DNA from: Halomarina halobia
GTDB taxonomy: Archaea > Halobacteriota > Halobacteria > Halobacteriales > Haloarculaceae
DNA: 64,000 bases
Direction of reading: 5' to 3'
Assembly: GCF_029338575.1 (NCBI RefSeq)
Contig: NZ_CP119992.1
Coordinates: 1,922,001-1,986,000, forward strand
Position 1 is the first letter of the stretch. Every line of letters begins with the position of its first letter. The position numbers and the translations under genes are program-made. This document shows positions 53,112 through 62,757 of the stretch, piece after piece. The notes below the pieces were generated by a model. That model made no database searches and was not told the DNA's origin. It saw only the letters and a list, made by a program, of their open reading frames with translations.

Positions 53112-54041
53112 CTACAGCGCGTCGAGCGCCCACCTGACGAGCGTCGCCGCCAGCAGCAGGACGCCCTCGGGCCGCGAGAGCCGCCGCCCGGACGCGAACA
53201 GGAGGACCACGAACACCGAGAGGCCGACCAGCCACGTCGCGTCGGGGAGCGCCGCCGCCGAGACGGTGACGGGCCGGACGACGGCCACGAGTCCGAGGAT
53301 GCCAAGCGCGTTGAAGACGTTGCTCCCGACGAGGTTGCCCGCCGCGATCCCCCCGAAGCCGCGCCGCGCGGCCGCGACGCTCGCGGCGATCTCCGGCGAG
53401 GAGGTGCCGACGGCGACGATCGTCACGCCGATGAGCCACTCGGAGATCCCCGCGAGGCGCGCGAGGTCGCTCGACGACGCGACGAGCACGGTCGCCCCGA
53501 CGACGACGAGCACGAGCCCCGCGAGCATCGCGGCGGCGCTCCGGGGGAGCGCCGCGTCCATCCGTGGGACTTCCTCGACCGGCGCGTCGTCGCTGCGCGC
53601 GAGGTACGCGAGGTAGGCGACGAAGCCGACGAGGAGGAGCGCGCCCTCGACCCGGGAGACGCGGAGGTCGAGAAGGACGGCGAGCAGGAGCACCGCGGAG
53701 GCGATCAGGACGCCGCCGTCGCGCCGGACGAGCGTGCGGGAGGCGGTGACGCCGCCGAGCAGGGCCACGAGGCCGAGCACGAACCCGATGTTGAACAGGT
53801 TCGACCCGACGACGTTGCCGACGGCGATGTCGGAGCTCCCGAGCAGCGCCGCCTCGACCGACACCGCCACCTCCGGCATGGAGGTGCCCATCGAGACCAC
53901 CGTGAGCCCGATCGTGAGATCCGAGAGGCCCGCGCGCCGCGCGAGGAGCGCGGCGTTGTCGACGAACAGTTGCGCACCGAGCCACAGCGCCCCGACGCCG
54001 GCGGCGACGAGGGCCACGTCCACGGCGATGCTGGTGACCAT
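53112..54041 (-). CDS. Ca2+/Na+ exchanger family protein (CaCA, YrbG-like)
   Basis: 309 residues, ten membrane helices in two inverted halves. The alpha repeats that line the ion path are seen as GLTVVSMGTSMPEVAVSVEA and GVTIVAVGTSSPEIAASVAA, each followed by GN(V/L)VGSN(L/V)FN. It exchanges calcium for sodium or protons at the cytoplasmic membrane. The complete length and both acidic residues (GTS.PE) suggest activity. It converges with lrp. Confidence 0.92.
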   Translation of the reverse strand: MVTSIAVDVALVAAGVGALWLGAQLFVDNAALLARRAGLSDLTIGLTVVSMGTSMPEVAVSVEAALLGSSDIAVGNVVGSNLFNIGFVLGLVALLGGVTASRTLVRRDGGVLIASAVLLLAVLLDLRVSRVEGALLLVGFVAYLAYLARSDDAPVEEVPRMDAALPRSAAAMLAGLVLVVVGATVLVASSSDLARLAGISEWLIGVTIVAVGTSSPEIAASVAAARRGFGGIAAGNLVGSNVFNALGILGLVAVVRPVTVSAAALPDATWLVGLSVFVVLLFASGRRLSRPEGVLLLAATLVRWALDAL

Positions 54042-54142
54042 CTTCGTTCACCCCCCGATACGTCGGCCGGGGTGATAGTCCCGGGCCTCCGGTCGGGAGG
54101 TTCCGAAGCGCCTAACGGTCCGGCTCGTCCCCCTCCGCCACG

Positions 54143-54415
54143 ATGGACGCCGTCCGCGAGCGCGCCCGACCGCCGACAACCTCGACGCGATGGGCTCGGT
54201 CGGGATCGGCCGCGTCTTCGCCCACGGCGGGGCGCTCGGCAATCCGATGCACGGGAGAGGACGGGCGCGACCAGCTCGCCCACATCGAGTCCAAGATCCT
54301 CTCGCTGCGCGACCGGATGTACACCGCTCGGGGGCGCGAACTGGCCGAGGAGCGCCACGCGGTGGTCGCGCGGTTCGTCGAGCGGTTCGAGGCGGAGGTA
54401 GCGGGGGAGCGGTAG
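54143..54415 (+). pseudogene. HD-domain phosphohydrolase remnant
   Basis: Only the C-terminal part survives, and in two frames: ADNLDAMGSVGIGRVFAHGG and ALGNPMHG in one, then EDGRDQLAHIESKILSLRDR, MYTARGRELAEERHAVVARF and a stop at 54415 in another. These match HD-domain phosphohydrolases in which a D(N)LDAMG motif follows the metal site. The His-Asp metal ligands at the N-terminus are absent, so it is truncated, frameshifted and presumably dead. Confidence 0.7.
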
Positions 54416-54555
54416 CTCACGCTCGGCGAGCGAAAACAAAGAAGACGTGTTCGGCGGGCGGTTCACCGGCGCGCTCACCGCGAGCACCGCGGAGCGGTGC
54501 GAGCGGGCCGACGACTGAGCGGAGAGCCGCGAAGCGGCTCGAAGCGAAGGAGGAG

Positions 54556-54617
54556 TGCTTTTGATCGAGCTTTTGCCGAGCGCAGGGCCGCTAGGCCCGA
54601 GCGCAGGGCAAAAGCTC
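54556..54617 (-). repeat. Hairpin element F (type 2) downstream of the thermosome gene
   Basis: On the minus strand GCTTTTGC (arm at 54608-54614), a GC-rich inner stem, GCAAAAG (54570-54576) and CTCGATCAAAAGCACTCC. It lies about 62 nt past the thermosome stop, beyond a separate perfect inverted repeat. Its flank shares CGGCCCGCTCGC and CTCGCGGTGAG with element B. Confidence 0.78.
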
Positions 54618-54652
54618 GTTCTACATCGGCGGGCCGAACGGAGTTCGGCTGC

Positions 54653-54679
54653 CTATGTGAACGTCGGCTGAACCGACGT

Positions 54680-54687
<8 letters not shown>
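54653..54687 (-). terminator. Perfect 15-bp inverted repeat over the thermosome stop codon
   Basis: CTATGTGAACGTCGG (54653-54667) and its exact complement (54673-54687) flank a 5-nt loop. The thermosome TGA (54680-54682) lies inside one arm. It is the strongest hairpin near any stop in the window and is probably a terminator or an mRNA-stabilising end. Confidence 0.65.
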
Positions 54688-56353
<1,666 letters not shown>

Positions 56354-56380
56354 AGTCAGTGGAACGATTGAATGTGATTC

Positions 56381-56390
56381 TATATAAAAT
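56381..56390 (-). promoter_or_regulatory. Thermosome promoter TATA box
   Basis: ATTTTATATA on the minus strand, preceded by CGAAG (BRE-like). It is about 28-37 nt upstream of the ATG, so the mRNA is almost leaderless, as is usual in haloarchaea. Heat-shock control is known for this gene class. Confidence 0.65.
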
Positions 56391-56470
56391 CTTCGAGACA
56401 GTGTGCGAAAACGGAGCACGGTCGCCCCGCGGCGCGACGGGTTTCGGCGTTCCGGGAGGTATTTAAATAC

Positions 56471-56950
56471 CTACACCGGCCGCGCGTAGACGTCCTCCGG
56501 GTAGGACTTCCCGCCGATGATCGTCTCCCCCCGGCCCGTCCGCTCGAAGCCGTTCGCGCGGTAGAACGCCTTGCCCGGTTCGTTCGCGGCGAGCGTCATC
56601 GCCTGGACGCGCTCGACGCCCCGGGCGGCGAGTTCCTCGCACGTCGCCTCGAGCAACTGCGAGCCGACGCCGGTGCGTCGTCGATCCGGTTCGACGTAGA
56701 GACGCAACACCGTCCCCGCGTCGCCGTGGACGACGGCGTGGGAGAACCCGATGACGGCGTCCCGCATGGCGGCGACCAGCACGAGCATGTCCCCGCTCTC
56801 GATGTCCGCGCCGAGTTGCGACTCGTCGTACCACTCCTCGACCGTCTCCGTCGCCGTCTCGCGCGTGAGCGCCTCGTCCCGTTCCCACGATTCCCGGGCG
56901 ATGCGCTGGAGCGCCGGGACGTCGGTGAGCGTCGCCGATCTGACGTTCAT
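56471..56950 (-). CDS. GNAT N-acetyltransferase
   Basis: 159 residues from the ATG at 56950 (NVRSATLTDVPALQRIARES). The core LRLYVEPDRRRTGVGSQLLEATCEEL contains the R/Q-x-x-G-x-G/A acetyl-CoA loop, followed by NEPGKAFYRANGFERTGRGE. Substrate unknown. It lies between the thermosome and the paa cluster with no obvious link to either. Confidence 0.88.
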   Translation of the reverse strand: MNVRSATLTDVPALQRIARESWERDEALTRETATETVEEWYDESQLGADIESGDMLVLVAAMRDAVIGFSHAVVHGDAGTVLRLYVEPDRRRTGVGSQLLEATCEELAARGVERVQAMTLAANEPGKAFYRANGFERTGRGETIIGGKSYPEDVYARPV

Positions 56951-57084
56951 GCCCCACGGTAGCACGGACAGCGGCTTAGACCTAACTCGCGGCGAGGGGG
57001 TCGCGGTCCGGATCGGTCCGGGTCGAGTCGGGTCGAACCGATCCGACCCCCGATCGACCGATCGGCCAGCTGAGTCAGCTCGGA

Positions 57085-57252
57085 TCAGGCCATCGCCTCG
57101 AACGGCTCCCCGCAGTCCTCGCAGTAGTGGATCGACCGGCAGAGCGACGGCCCCTTCGGATGCTCGCGCTCGGTGTTCGTCCCGCCGCAGTACGGACAGC
57201 GCGCGGGGCCGGCCTCCCCGCCCGCCGTCACGCTCGGGTCGAGGCGTCTCAC
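57085..57252 (-). CDS. Detached PaaD zinc-ribbon domain protein
   Basis: 55 residues from a GTG at 57252 that overlaps the paaD stop (GTGTGA). Four cysteines form a ribbon: CPYCGG near 19-24 and CEDCGEPFE near 46-54, with a SLCRSIHY stretch between. Bacterial PaaD proteins carry this ribbon at their own C-terminus; here it is a separate, overlapping gene. It probably works with PaaD in maturing the epoxidase iron centre. Confidence 0.8.
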   Translation of the reverse strand: MRRLDPSVTAGGEAGPARCPYCGGTNTEREHPKGPSLCRSIHYCEDCGEPFEAMA

Positions 57253-57713
57253 ACGCTCACCCCGAACTCGCGGAGGTCCTCCCGACCGGCGTCGGTGACC
57301 ATGTCGACGGACCACGGCGGCGACCAGACGAGTTCGACCTCGGCCCCGGCGACGCCCTCGGGCGAGGCCGCGGCCGCCTCCACGTCGGCGAGGAGCATCT
57401 CGCGGGCCGGACAGCCGGTGTACGTGAGCGTGAACCGCACCGTCACGCGCGCGCCATCGCCCCCCGGACGCTCCTCGACCTCGACGCCGTAGATCAGGCC
57501 GAGATCGACGACGCTGACGGGCATCTCGGGGTCCTCGACCGCGTAGAGCGCGTCCCAGACCTCGCGTTCGAGTCCCGTCGCCCCCCTGCCCGTCTTCGGA
57601 TACTCCTCGTGGGCCTCGCCGCGATCGTAGCTCGTGTACGCACACGCCCGCGAGCCGGTCGGGTCCTCGACCTCGAACTCGTCGGAGTCGTCCGCGTCCT
57701 CGTACTCACTCAT
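57249..57713 (-). CDS. paaD: Phenylacetyl-CoA epoxidase maturation protein PaaD
   Basis: 154 residues from the ATG at 57713. After a 35-residue acidic leader, the MIP18/DUF59 domain reads EVWDALYAVEDPEMPVSVVDLGLIYGVEV, then FTLTYTGCPAREMLLADVEA with its conserved Cys, then ELVWSPPWSVDMVTDAGRE. DUF59 proteins help assemble iron centres. Overlaps paaC by 8 nt and the ribbon gene by 3 nt. Confidence 0.92.
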   Translation of the reverse strand: MSEYEDADDSDEFEVEDPTGSRACAYTSYDRGEAHEEYPKTGRGATGLEREVWDALYAVEDPEMPVSVVDLGLIYGVEVEERPGGDGARVTVRFTLTYTGCPAREMLLADVEAAAASPEGVAGAEVELVWSPPWSVDMVTDAGREDLREFGVSV

Positions 57714-58551
57714 CGTCGGGATCGGGCATGATGCGTCGCGGCTCGCGCCGCCCCAGCATCTCGTAGGTGTAGGTCATCTCGTTGTACAGCCGCCGCCAGT
57801 GTGCCGTGTGCGTCCCGTCGCGCCCGCGCTCCTCGGGGAGGAGCGCCGCGAGGTCGGCCTCGCCGTCGTGGACCCGCAGGCCGAGCGATTCGAGGTACGG
57901 GGCCACGATGGCGAGCCAGTCGCCGCGGAGCGTCTCGATCGACTCGGTCCGCACGCCGAGGTCGACGATGTCGTCCTCCCGGTCGGTCGGCTCGAAGAGC
58001 GTCAGTGCGCGGGGGAACAGGCGATCGAGCGCGTCCTGCACGCGACGGCGGCCCGGCTCGTCGTCGCAGAGCCGTTCGAGCCAGTTCTGGGCGTGCTCGC
58101 GGTGGTAGGACTCCTCGGCCCGCACCTTCGCCACGCGGTCCGCGATGCGCGGGTACGAACTGCCCGCGAGCGCCTCCAGGCGCAGGTACTCCGCCACGTC
58201 GTAGAGGTACGACCGGAGGACGAAGTCGGCCCAGTCGCCCCGCTCGAAGGGCAGTTCGAGCAGCGTCGCGTGCCGGAAGTCGTCGGGCTCGCGCTCCCAG
58301 ATGAGGTCCCGCTCGCGGTAGCCGAAGTCCTGGAGCAGGTCGTACCAGAGGCGGGCGTGGCCGAGTTCGTCCTGCGCGATGTTGGCGATGGAGATGTCGG
58401 CCTCCAGGGTGGGGCCGCGGACCTGCCAGTCGATGTAGCGCTCGGCGGCGACGTACTCGTCGTCCGCGAGCGCCCGGAGGAGCGCCTCGACGGCCGCCCG
58501 CTCGCGCTCGTCGAGGTCCGCCGGACCGGGGAGCGTCGCGGTCGCCATCAC
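57706..58551 (-). CDS. paaC: Phenylacetyl-CoA epoxidase structural subunit PaaC
   Basis: 281 residues from an ATG at 58551 (58548 equally possible). The ferritin-like partner of PaaA without the catalytic iron: DDEYVAAERYIDWQVRGPTL, IANIAQDELGHARLWYDLLQ, VRAEESYHREHAQNWLERLC. It overlaps paaB and paaD by a few bases, so translation is coupled. Confidence 0.93.
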   Translation of the reverse strand: MMATATLPGPADLDERERAAVEALLRALADDEYVAAERYIDWQVRGPTLEADISIANIAQDELGHARLWYDLLQDFGYRERDLIWEREPDDFRHATLLELPFERGDWADFVLRSYLYDVAEYLRLEALAGSSYPRIADRVAKVRAEESYHREHAQNWLERLCDDEPGRRRVQDALDRLFPRALTLFEPTDREDDIVDLGVRTESIETLRGDWLAIVAPYLESLGLRVHDGEADLAALLPEERGRDGTHTAHWRRLYNEMTYTYEMLGRREPRRIMPDPDDE

Positions 58552-58883
58552 TCCTCACCCCGCGCCTCGGCGCGGCTCCGCTCCGCCTGCTCCTGTTCGC
58601 GCTGGGACGCCTCGATCTCCTCGGCGAACGTCTCGTCCGTGGCGAAGGTCGTCGCCCAGCGGTAGCTCTTGTTCGTCGTGCCGCCGAAGGCAGCCTCGCT
58701 CGCGTCCACCTCCACGATCTCGTCCTTGGGGACGACCCACAGCGAGTTGGCCGGCTTCCGGCGGGCGTGCATCACCTGTGCGAAGGTAAGCGCCATCTCG
58801 CGGTCGGGGGCGTGGACGTTGCCCACGTGGACGTGGTAGTCCTTCCGCCGCTCCTGTCTGAACACCTCCCAGATCATGGTCAT
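58548..58883 (-). CDS. paaB: Phenylacetyl-CoA epoxidase subunit PaaB
   Basis: 111 residues from the ATG at 58883 (58877 possible). Starts TMIWEVFRQERRKDYHVHVG; the central ALTFAQVMHARRKPANSLWVVPKDEI is the family core. Small bridging subunit of the PaaABC complex. It starts 2 nt after the paaA stop. Confidence 0.93.
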   Translation of the reverse strand: MTMIWEVFRQERRKDYHVHVGNVHAPDREMALTFAQVMHARRKPANSLWVVPKDEIVEVDASEAAFGGTTNKSYRWATTFATDETFAEEIEASQREQEQAERSRAEARGEE

Positions 58884-58885
58884 GG

Positions 58886-59824
58886 TCAGTCGGCGGCCGC
58901 GCCGGTCGTGCCGGGCGCGCCGGGGGTCTCGAGCGACTCGCGGACCCACTCGACGGCCTCCTGGGTCCGGTGGCGCTTGTCGATCTGGCCGACGCCCTGC
59001 GGGAACTGGTTGCGGGCGATGAGGCCGAACTCCTCCCAGTCGAGCTGGTCCTCGTTCACGCGGTAGCGCTCCTCGTACTCGTCGTACCACACCTCGGGCG
59101 TCTCCGGTAGTTCGAGTCCGTACTTCTCGGCCTTCGGGAGGTAGACGTTGAGGAACGCCGTCCGGAGCTCGTCGTTGCTCATCGTCTTCAGCCCGACGGC
59201 GGTCGAGAAGTCGTTGTGCGTCGATCGGTCGTCGGTCGGGCCGAAGAACTGCAGGATGCGCGGCCACCACAGCTCGAACGCCTCCTGGAGGCGGTCGCGG
59301 TCGCGGCGCGACCCGGTGGCGAGCTCCTTCAGGATGTCCTCGCCGTGCTTGATGTGAAAGCCCTCCTCGAAGCAGATCTTGTCGATGGCGTGGGCGTACG
59401 GCTCCCACGAGGTGCGCTTGAGCGTGGCCTGCCGGCGCATCGCCGCGCCGTCGACGAAGAACATGATCATCGGCAGTTCGTACCAGTCGGCGAGCGGGTA
59501 GTGGAAGCAGTTGAGGAACTTCCCCTCGCCGTTCGCCAGTTCGTCGAGCATCTCCTCGCGCGTCTTGATCCCCAGGTTCTCCGCCGCGCGGTAGAGCAGC
59601 TGTCCGTGGCCGATCTCGTCCTGCACCTGCGCGCTCACGGCGAGTTTGCGCTCCAGGCTGGGCGACTGCCGGATGAACGGCCGCTCGATGTACGCGCCCA
59701 TGATCTCCGAGTTCGCGTGGAACTGGATCATCCGCGTCGCCGCCATGCGGTACTCCTCGGGCATGTCGTCCTTCGGCCCGAACTCCCGCGGACCCGCCCG
59801 TCGCTCGACCTCCTCCAAGTCCAT
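58886..59824 (-). CDS. paaA: Phenylacetyl-CoA epoxidase catalytic subunit PaaA
   Basis: 312 residues from the ATG at 59824. Di-iron monooxygenase that epoxidises the ring of phenylacetyl-CoA with oxygen. Iron ligands are visible in QVQDEIGHGQLLYRAAENLG (ExxH) and ICFEEGFHIKHGEDIL (ExxH), plus an upstream Glu in MIQFHANSEIMGAYIERPFI. PaaE, the reductase, is not in this window; haloarchaea may use another donor. First gene of a paaA-B-C-D-ribbon operon. Confidence 0.95.
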   Translation of the reverse strand: MDLEEVERRAGPREFGPKDDMPEEYRMAATRMIQFHANSEIMGAYIERPFIRQSPSLERKLAVSAQVQDEIGHGQLLYRAAENLGIKTREEMLDELANGEGKFLNCFHYPLADWYELPMIMFFVDGAAMRRQATLKRTSWEPYAHAIDKICFEEGFHIKHGEDILKELATGSRRDRDRLQEAFELWWPRILQFFGPTDDRSTHNDFSTAVGLKTMSNDELRTAFLNVYLPKAEKYGLELPETPEVWYDEYEERYRVNEDQLDWEEFGLIARNQFPQGVGQIDKRHRTQEAVEWVRESLETPGAPGTTGAAAD

Positions 59825-59891
59825 AGTGAGGTATTTGTAATGGATTACCATACCGGTTGGCCCGCGCATACGCGGGTTTTATGTTCTAAGC

Positions 59892-60545
59892 GTGCCAATC
59901 GTTCCCGTGATCTCGGAGTGTCTCGTCGTCGAGGTGGGGGTGACGGGCGACGACTGCCCGCTGGCGGCGGCCTCGCGGGCGGTCCCGGTGACGATCGACG
60001 CCCGGCCGCCCCAGTTACGCGCCGACGGGTACGCACTGCTGCAGTTCGCCGCGCCCGACGACGACCGCCTCGCCGAGACGCTTGACGCCGACCCGCGCAT
60101 CCGCTACCTCCACCGCTCGCGGGTGGACGGCCGGTACAGCTACCGCTGTCTCTCGAAACACCCCTGCGTGGTCCACGAACTCGTGAGCGTCGGCCTCGTC
60201 GTCGAGTCGCTCGCCTACCGCGACGGCGACGCCCGCATCACCGGCGCGGTCGTCGGCTACGACGTGCTCTCCGGGGTGATGAGCCGCGCGGGCGAGACGG
60301 TGGGCGTGAGCTTAGAGCGCGTCTACCCCCTCGGCGAGGAGGACGACCAGCCGGTCGCCCGGCGGTGGAACCTCACCCCGCGCCAGGAGGAGGCCCTCCG
60401 CGCCGCCCTCGACCGCGGGTACTTCGACGTGCCGCGGGGCGCGGACGCGGCGACCGTGGCCGCGGACCTGGGGATCAGCAAGTCCGCCTTCCTCGAACGG
60501 CTCCGGCGGGCGCAGCGCGCGCTGCTCGAACAGGTGTTCGCGTGA
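59892..60545 (+). CDS. HTH_10-type transcriptional regulator
   Basis: 217 residues from a GTG at 59892 (another GTG at 59907). A Bat-like N-terminal sensor part (to about 150) and a C-terminal HTH_10 domain: RRWNLTPRQEEALRAALDRG, YFDVPRGADAATVAADLGIS, KSAFLERLRRAQRALLEQVF. It is divergent from paaA with a 67-nt gap, so it is the likely regulator of phenylacetate breakdown. Confidence 0.87.
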   Translation: MPIVPVISECLVVEVGVTGDDCPLAAASRAVPVTIDARPPQLRADGYALLQFAAPDDDRLAETLDADPRIRYLHRSRVDGRYSYRCLSKHPCVVHELVSVGLVVESLAYRDGDARITGAVVGYDVLSGVMSRAGETVGVSLERVYPLGEEDDQPVARRWNLTPRQEEALRAALDRGYFDVPRGADAATVAADLGISKSAFLERLRRAQRALLEQVFA

Positions 60546-60549
60546 CCTC

Positions 60550-60932
60550 TCAGCCCGTCTCGTACACACCGCGCGCCTCCGCGACCCGCGTCCCCTCGGC
60601 GTCCCCGACGGTCACGTCCACGGTGCCGACGGAACCGCCCTCCCGCACCACCTCGGCGCGCGCCACGAGGTCGCTCCGGCCCGGCGCGAGGTAGTCGATG
60701 CGCATGTCGACGGTCGGCGTCGGTCGGCCGACGAGCGAGGCGAGCGCCGCCCCGCCCACGGTGTCGGCCAGCGCGAACACCGCGCCGCCGTGGGCGGTCG
60801 CCTCCTCGGGTTCCACGAGAGGCCCTCGCGCATCGGGAGGCGGCCCTCGGCGCGACCGCTCCGAACCTCCGTCAACTCGATCCCCAGCAGGTCGGCGAAC
60901 GGCATCGACGCGAAGAACTGTTCGACGTCCAT
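60550..60932 (-). pseudogene. paaI: PaaI-type hotdog thioesterase with a frameshift
   Basis: Two overlapping frames give one hotdog protein: DVEQFFASMPFADLLGIELT...LPMREGLSWNP from the ATG at 60932, then PEEATAHGGAVFALADTVGG...RIDYLAPGRSDLVARAEVVR to the stop at 60550. They join at a C run near 60817-60820, where one extra C would restore WNPEEATAHGG. The protein would be about 127 residues with the conserved HGG. By family it clears stalled CoA esters of the phenylacetate pathway. It is either a real inactivation or a base-calling error. Confidence 0.8.
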
Positions 60933-60986
60933 GCCACGGGTTCGGTCCGAGGTGGGTTGTACCTACTCCCAGACGTCGGGTGGTAC

Positions 60987-61697
60987 TCAGTCCCGGTCCT
61001 CGTCGCGGGTACGCCCGGGCGACATCGTCGAGAACATGTCGCGGCGCTTCGAGGAAGGCACCGTCGAGATCGCCGAGGAGAACCGCGGGCGCGAGCGCCC
61101 CCCGGACGAGCGGTCGGAAACCTCCTCGGTGAGCGAGCCGTCGTCCTCGTCGCCTTCGCCCTCCGCCTCCGCTTCCTCGTCGTCGGAGCCGAAGCCCGAG
61201 AGGACGGCGGTCGTCCGATCGAGCGCGTCGCGGAACCCGTCGATCGAGTCCGGCAGCGCGTCTCCGTCGTCGCCCTCGTCCTCACCCCTCTCGGCGTCCT
61301 GCGCCTCCTCCGCCTCCTCTCCTTCGCCGGCCCCGGCCTCGTCGGCGTCGGTGCCGACCCCGAACAGGTCGGCGAGGTCGTCGACGATATCGTCCGCCTC
61401 CTCGTCGTCCTCCCGGGCGCGGTCGAGCTTCGAGAGCCGGAGCAGGCGCTCCAGGTCGAGCACGCGGTCGGAGTCGCCCTTCGCGAGCGCCTCCGGGACG
61501 GAGGCGTAGTCCGCATCGCCGTCCTCGTCGGTGAGACCGACCGCCTTCAGCAGGGCGACCGAGTCGGCCTCGTCGACCAGGCCGGAGGCCGCCTCCGCGA
61601 CCTCGTGGAGTTCGTCGGTCCGCGACGGCTCCTCCCCGAGGAGGGCCTCGGCGTCCGCGAGCACCTCGCCTATCCGGTCGGACAGTTCGTCGCTCAT
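60987..61697 (-). CDS. Very acidic protein, unrecognised (operon gene 4)
   Basis: 236 residues from the ATG at 61697. Starts SDELSDRIGEVLADAEALLG, continues in amphipathic helices (VALLKAVGLTDEDGDADYAS, LDLERLLRLSKLDRAREDDE) and then a disordered Asp/Glu-rich half. The C-terminus is basic and odd (RRDMFSTMSPGRTRDEDRD). No domain is recognised. Last gene of a four-gene operon starting at 63383. Confidence 0.75.
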   Translation of the reverse strand: MSDELSDRIGEVLADAEALLGEEPSRTDELHEVAEAASGLVDEADSVALLKAVGLTDEDGDADYASVPEALAKGDSDRVLDLERLLRLSKLDRAREDDEEADDIVDDLADLFGVGTDADEAGAGEGEEAEEAQDAERGEDEGDDGDALPDSIDGFRDALDRTTAVLSGFGSDDEEAEAEGEGDEDDGSLTEEVSDRSSGGRSRPRFSSAISTVPSSKRRDMFSTMSPGRTRDEDRD

Positions 61698-61731
61698 CTT
61701 CGATCACGTACCGTTGGTCGCCCGCGCCCAA

Positions 61732-62463
61732 CTATTCGTCGCTGGCGAACTCCTCGACGATGCGGTCGGTCATCTCCTCGCGTTCGAGGTTGGCCTTCAC
61801 GCCGACCCCCTTCGCGACCGACTGGAGTTCGCGGTAGGACATCACCTCGAGCAGCTCGCGGAACGTCTCCTCGCGGAGCGACGCGGCGTCGTCGGGGAGG
61901 AGCGACGCGGCGCCCTCCTCGTCCCCTTCGGTCCCGGCTTCGGGTTCCGCCTCCGCGTCGTCCGCCCCGGCCTCCGCCTCGGATTCGGCTTCCTCGCTCT
62001 CCCCCCGGGCGCTCTCCGCGAGCCCCTGTGCGGCCTCGCCGGCCGCCTCGACCGCCGTCTCGGCGGCCCCGGTCGCGGTGTCCGAGGCTCCCTCGGCCGC
62101 GTCGCCGGCACCGCGTACGGCGTCCGTCGCCGCGTCGGTCACCTGCCTCACCGTCTCCTCGGTCGCGGCCTCGCGGACCTCGGCGAGGAGCGCCTCGAGG
62201 AGCGCGCGGTCGGTGAGCACCTCCCGGACGCCCCGGGTGAACTCCTCTCTCGCGTCGGCGAGCACCTCCCCGAGGGACTTCCCCTCGCGCAGTCCCGAGA
62301 CCACCGCCTCCTCGACGGCGGCTCCGACCTGCGCGCCCAGGGCTCGGCCGACGCGCGTGCCGAGCTGCCTGCCGACCTCCTCGGCCACCTCGTCGCCCGC
62401 GACGCGGTCGTTCAACTCCTCGGCGAGCAGGTCGCCGATCGACGCGTCGCTCACCGCGACCAC
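61732..62463 (-). CDS. Acidic protein with Ala/Gly-rich centre and SAP/Rho-N-like end (operon gene 3)
   Basis: 243 residues. N-terminal half helical with LGTRVGRALGAQVGAAVEEAV (small-residue zipper), a long Ala/Thr/Glu-rich region (about 120-185), then REETFRELLEVMSYRELQSV, AKGVGVKANLEREEMTDRIV, a helix-loop-helix like SAP or Rho-N modules. Starts 3 nt after the preceding gene. Function unknown. Confidence 0.75.
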   Translation of the reverse strand: MVAVSDASIGDLLAEELNDRVAGDEVAEEVGRQLGTRVGRALGAQVGAAVEEAVVSGLREGKSLGEVLADAREEFTRGVREVLTDRALLEALLAEVREAATEETVRQVTDAATDAVRGAGDAAEGASDTATGAAETAVEAAGEAAQGLAESARGESEEAESEAEAGADDAEAEPEAGTEGDEEGAASLLPDDAASLREETFRELLEVMSYRELQSVAKGVGVKANLEREEMTDRIVEEFASDE

Positions 62464-62466
62464 CCC

Positions 62467-62757
62467 TCAGTCATCGTCGTCACCCGCGTCGCTCGTATCG
62501 TCGCCGTTCGCGTCGGTCGTGCCGTTCGAATCGCTCGCGCCGAGCATCTCGTCGAGCAGCGACTCGCCGACGATTCGCCCGAGCGCCGCGCCGACGAGCG
62601 CGCCGAGCAGTTCGCCGATCCGAGCGCCCAGCGTGGCACCGACGCCGTCCGCGTCGGCGACGACCCCCTCCCACTTCGTCCCCGCCAGCGCGTCCTCGAA
62701 GTCGACGTCGTCGATCAACTGCTCGTAATCGAGGCCCTCGGTCAGCGAGTCGCTCAT
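62467..62757 (-). CDS. Small acidic protein with a glycine zipper (operon gene 2)
   Basis: 96 residues from the ATG at 62757, overlapping the previous stop by 4 nt. Acidic ends enclose GATLGARIGELLGALVGAAL and GRIVG, a glycine-zipper-like amphipathic stretch that could pack in a membrane or self-associate. The tail is Asp-rich. Not recognised. Confidence 0.72.
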   Translation of the reverse strand: MSDSLTEGLDYEQLIDDVDFEDALAGTKWEGVVADADGVGATLGARIGELLGALVGAALGRIVGESLLDEMLGASDSNGTTDANGDDTSDAGDDDD

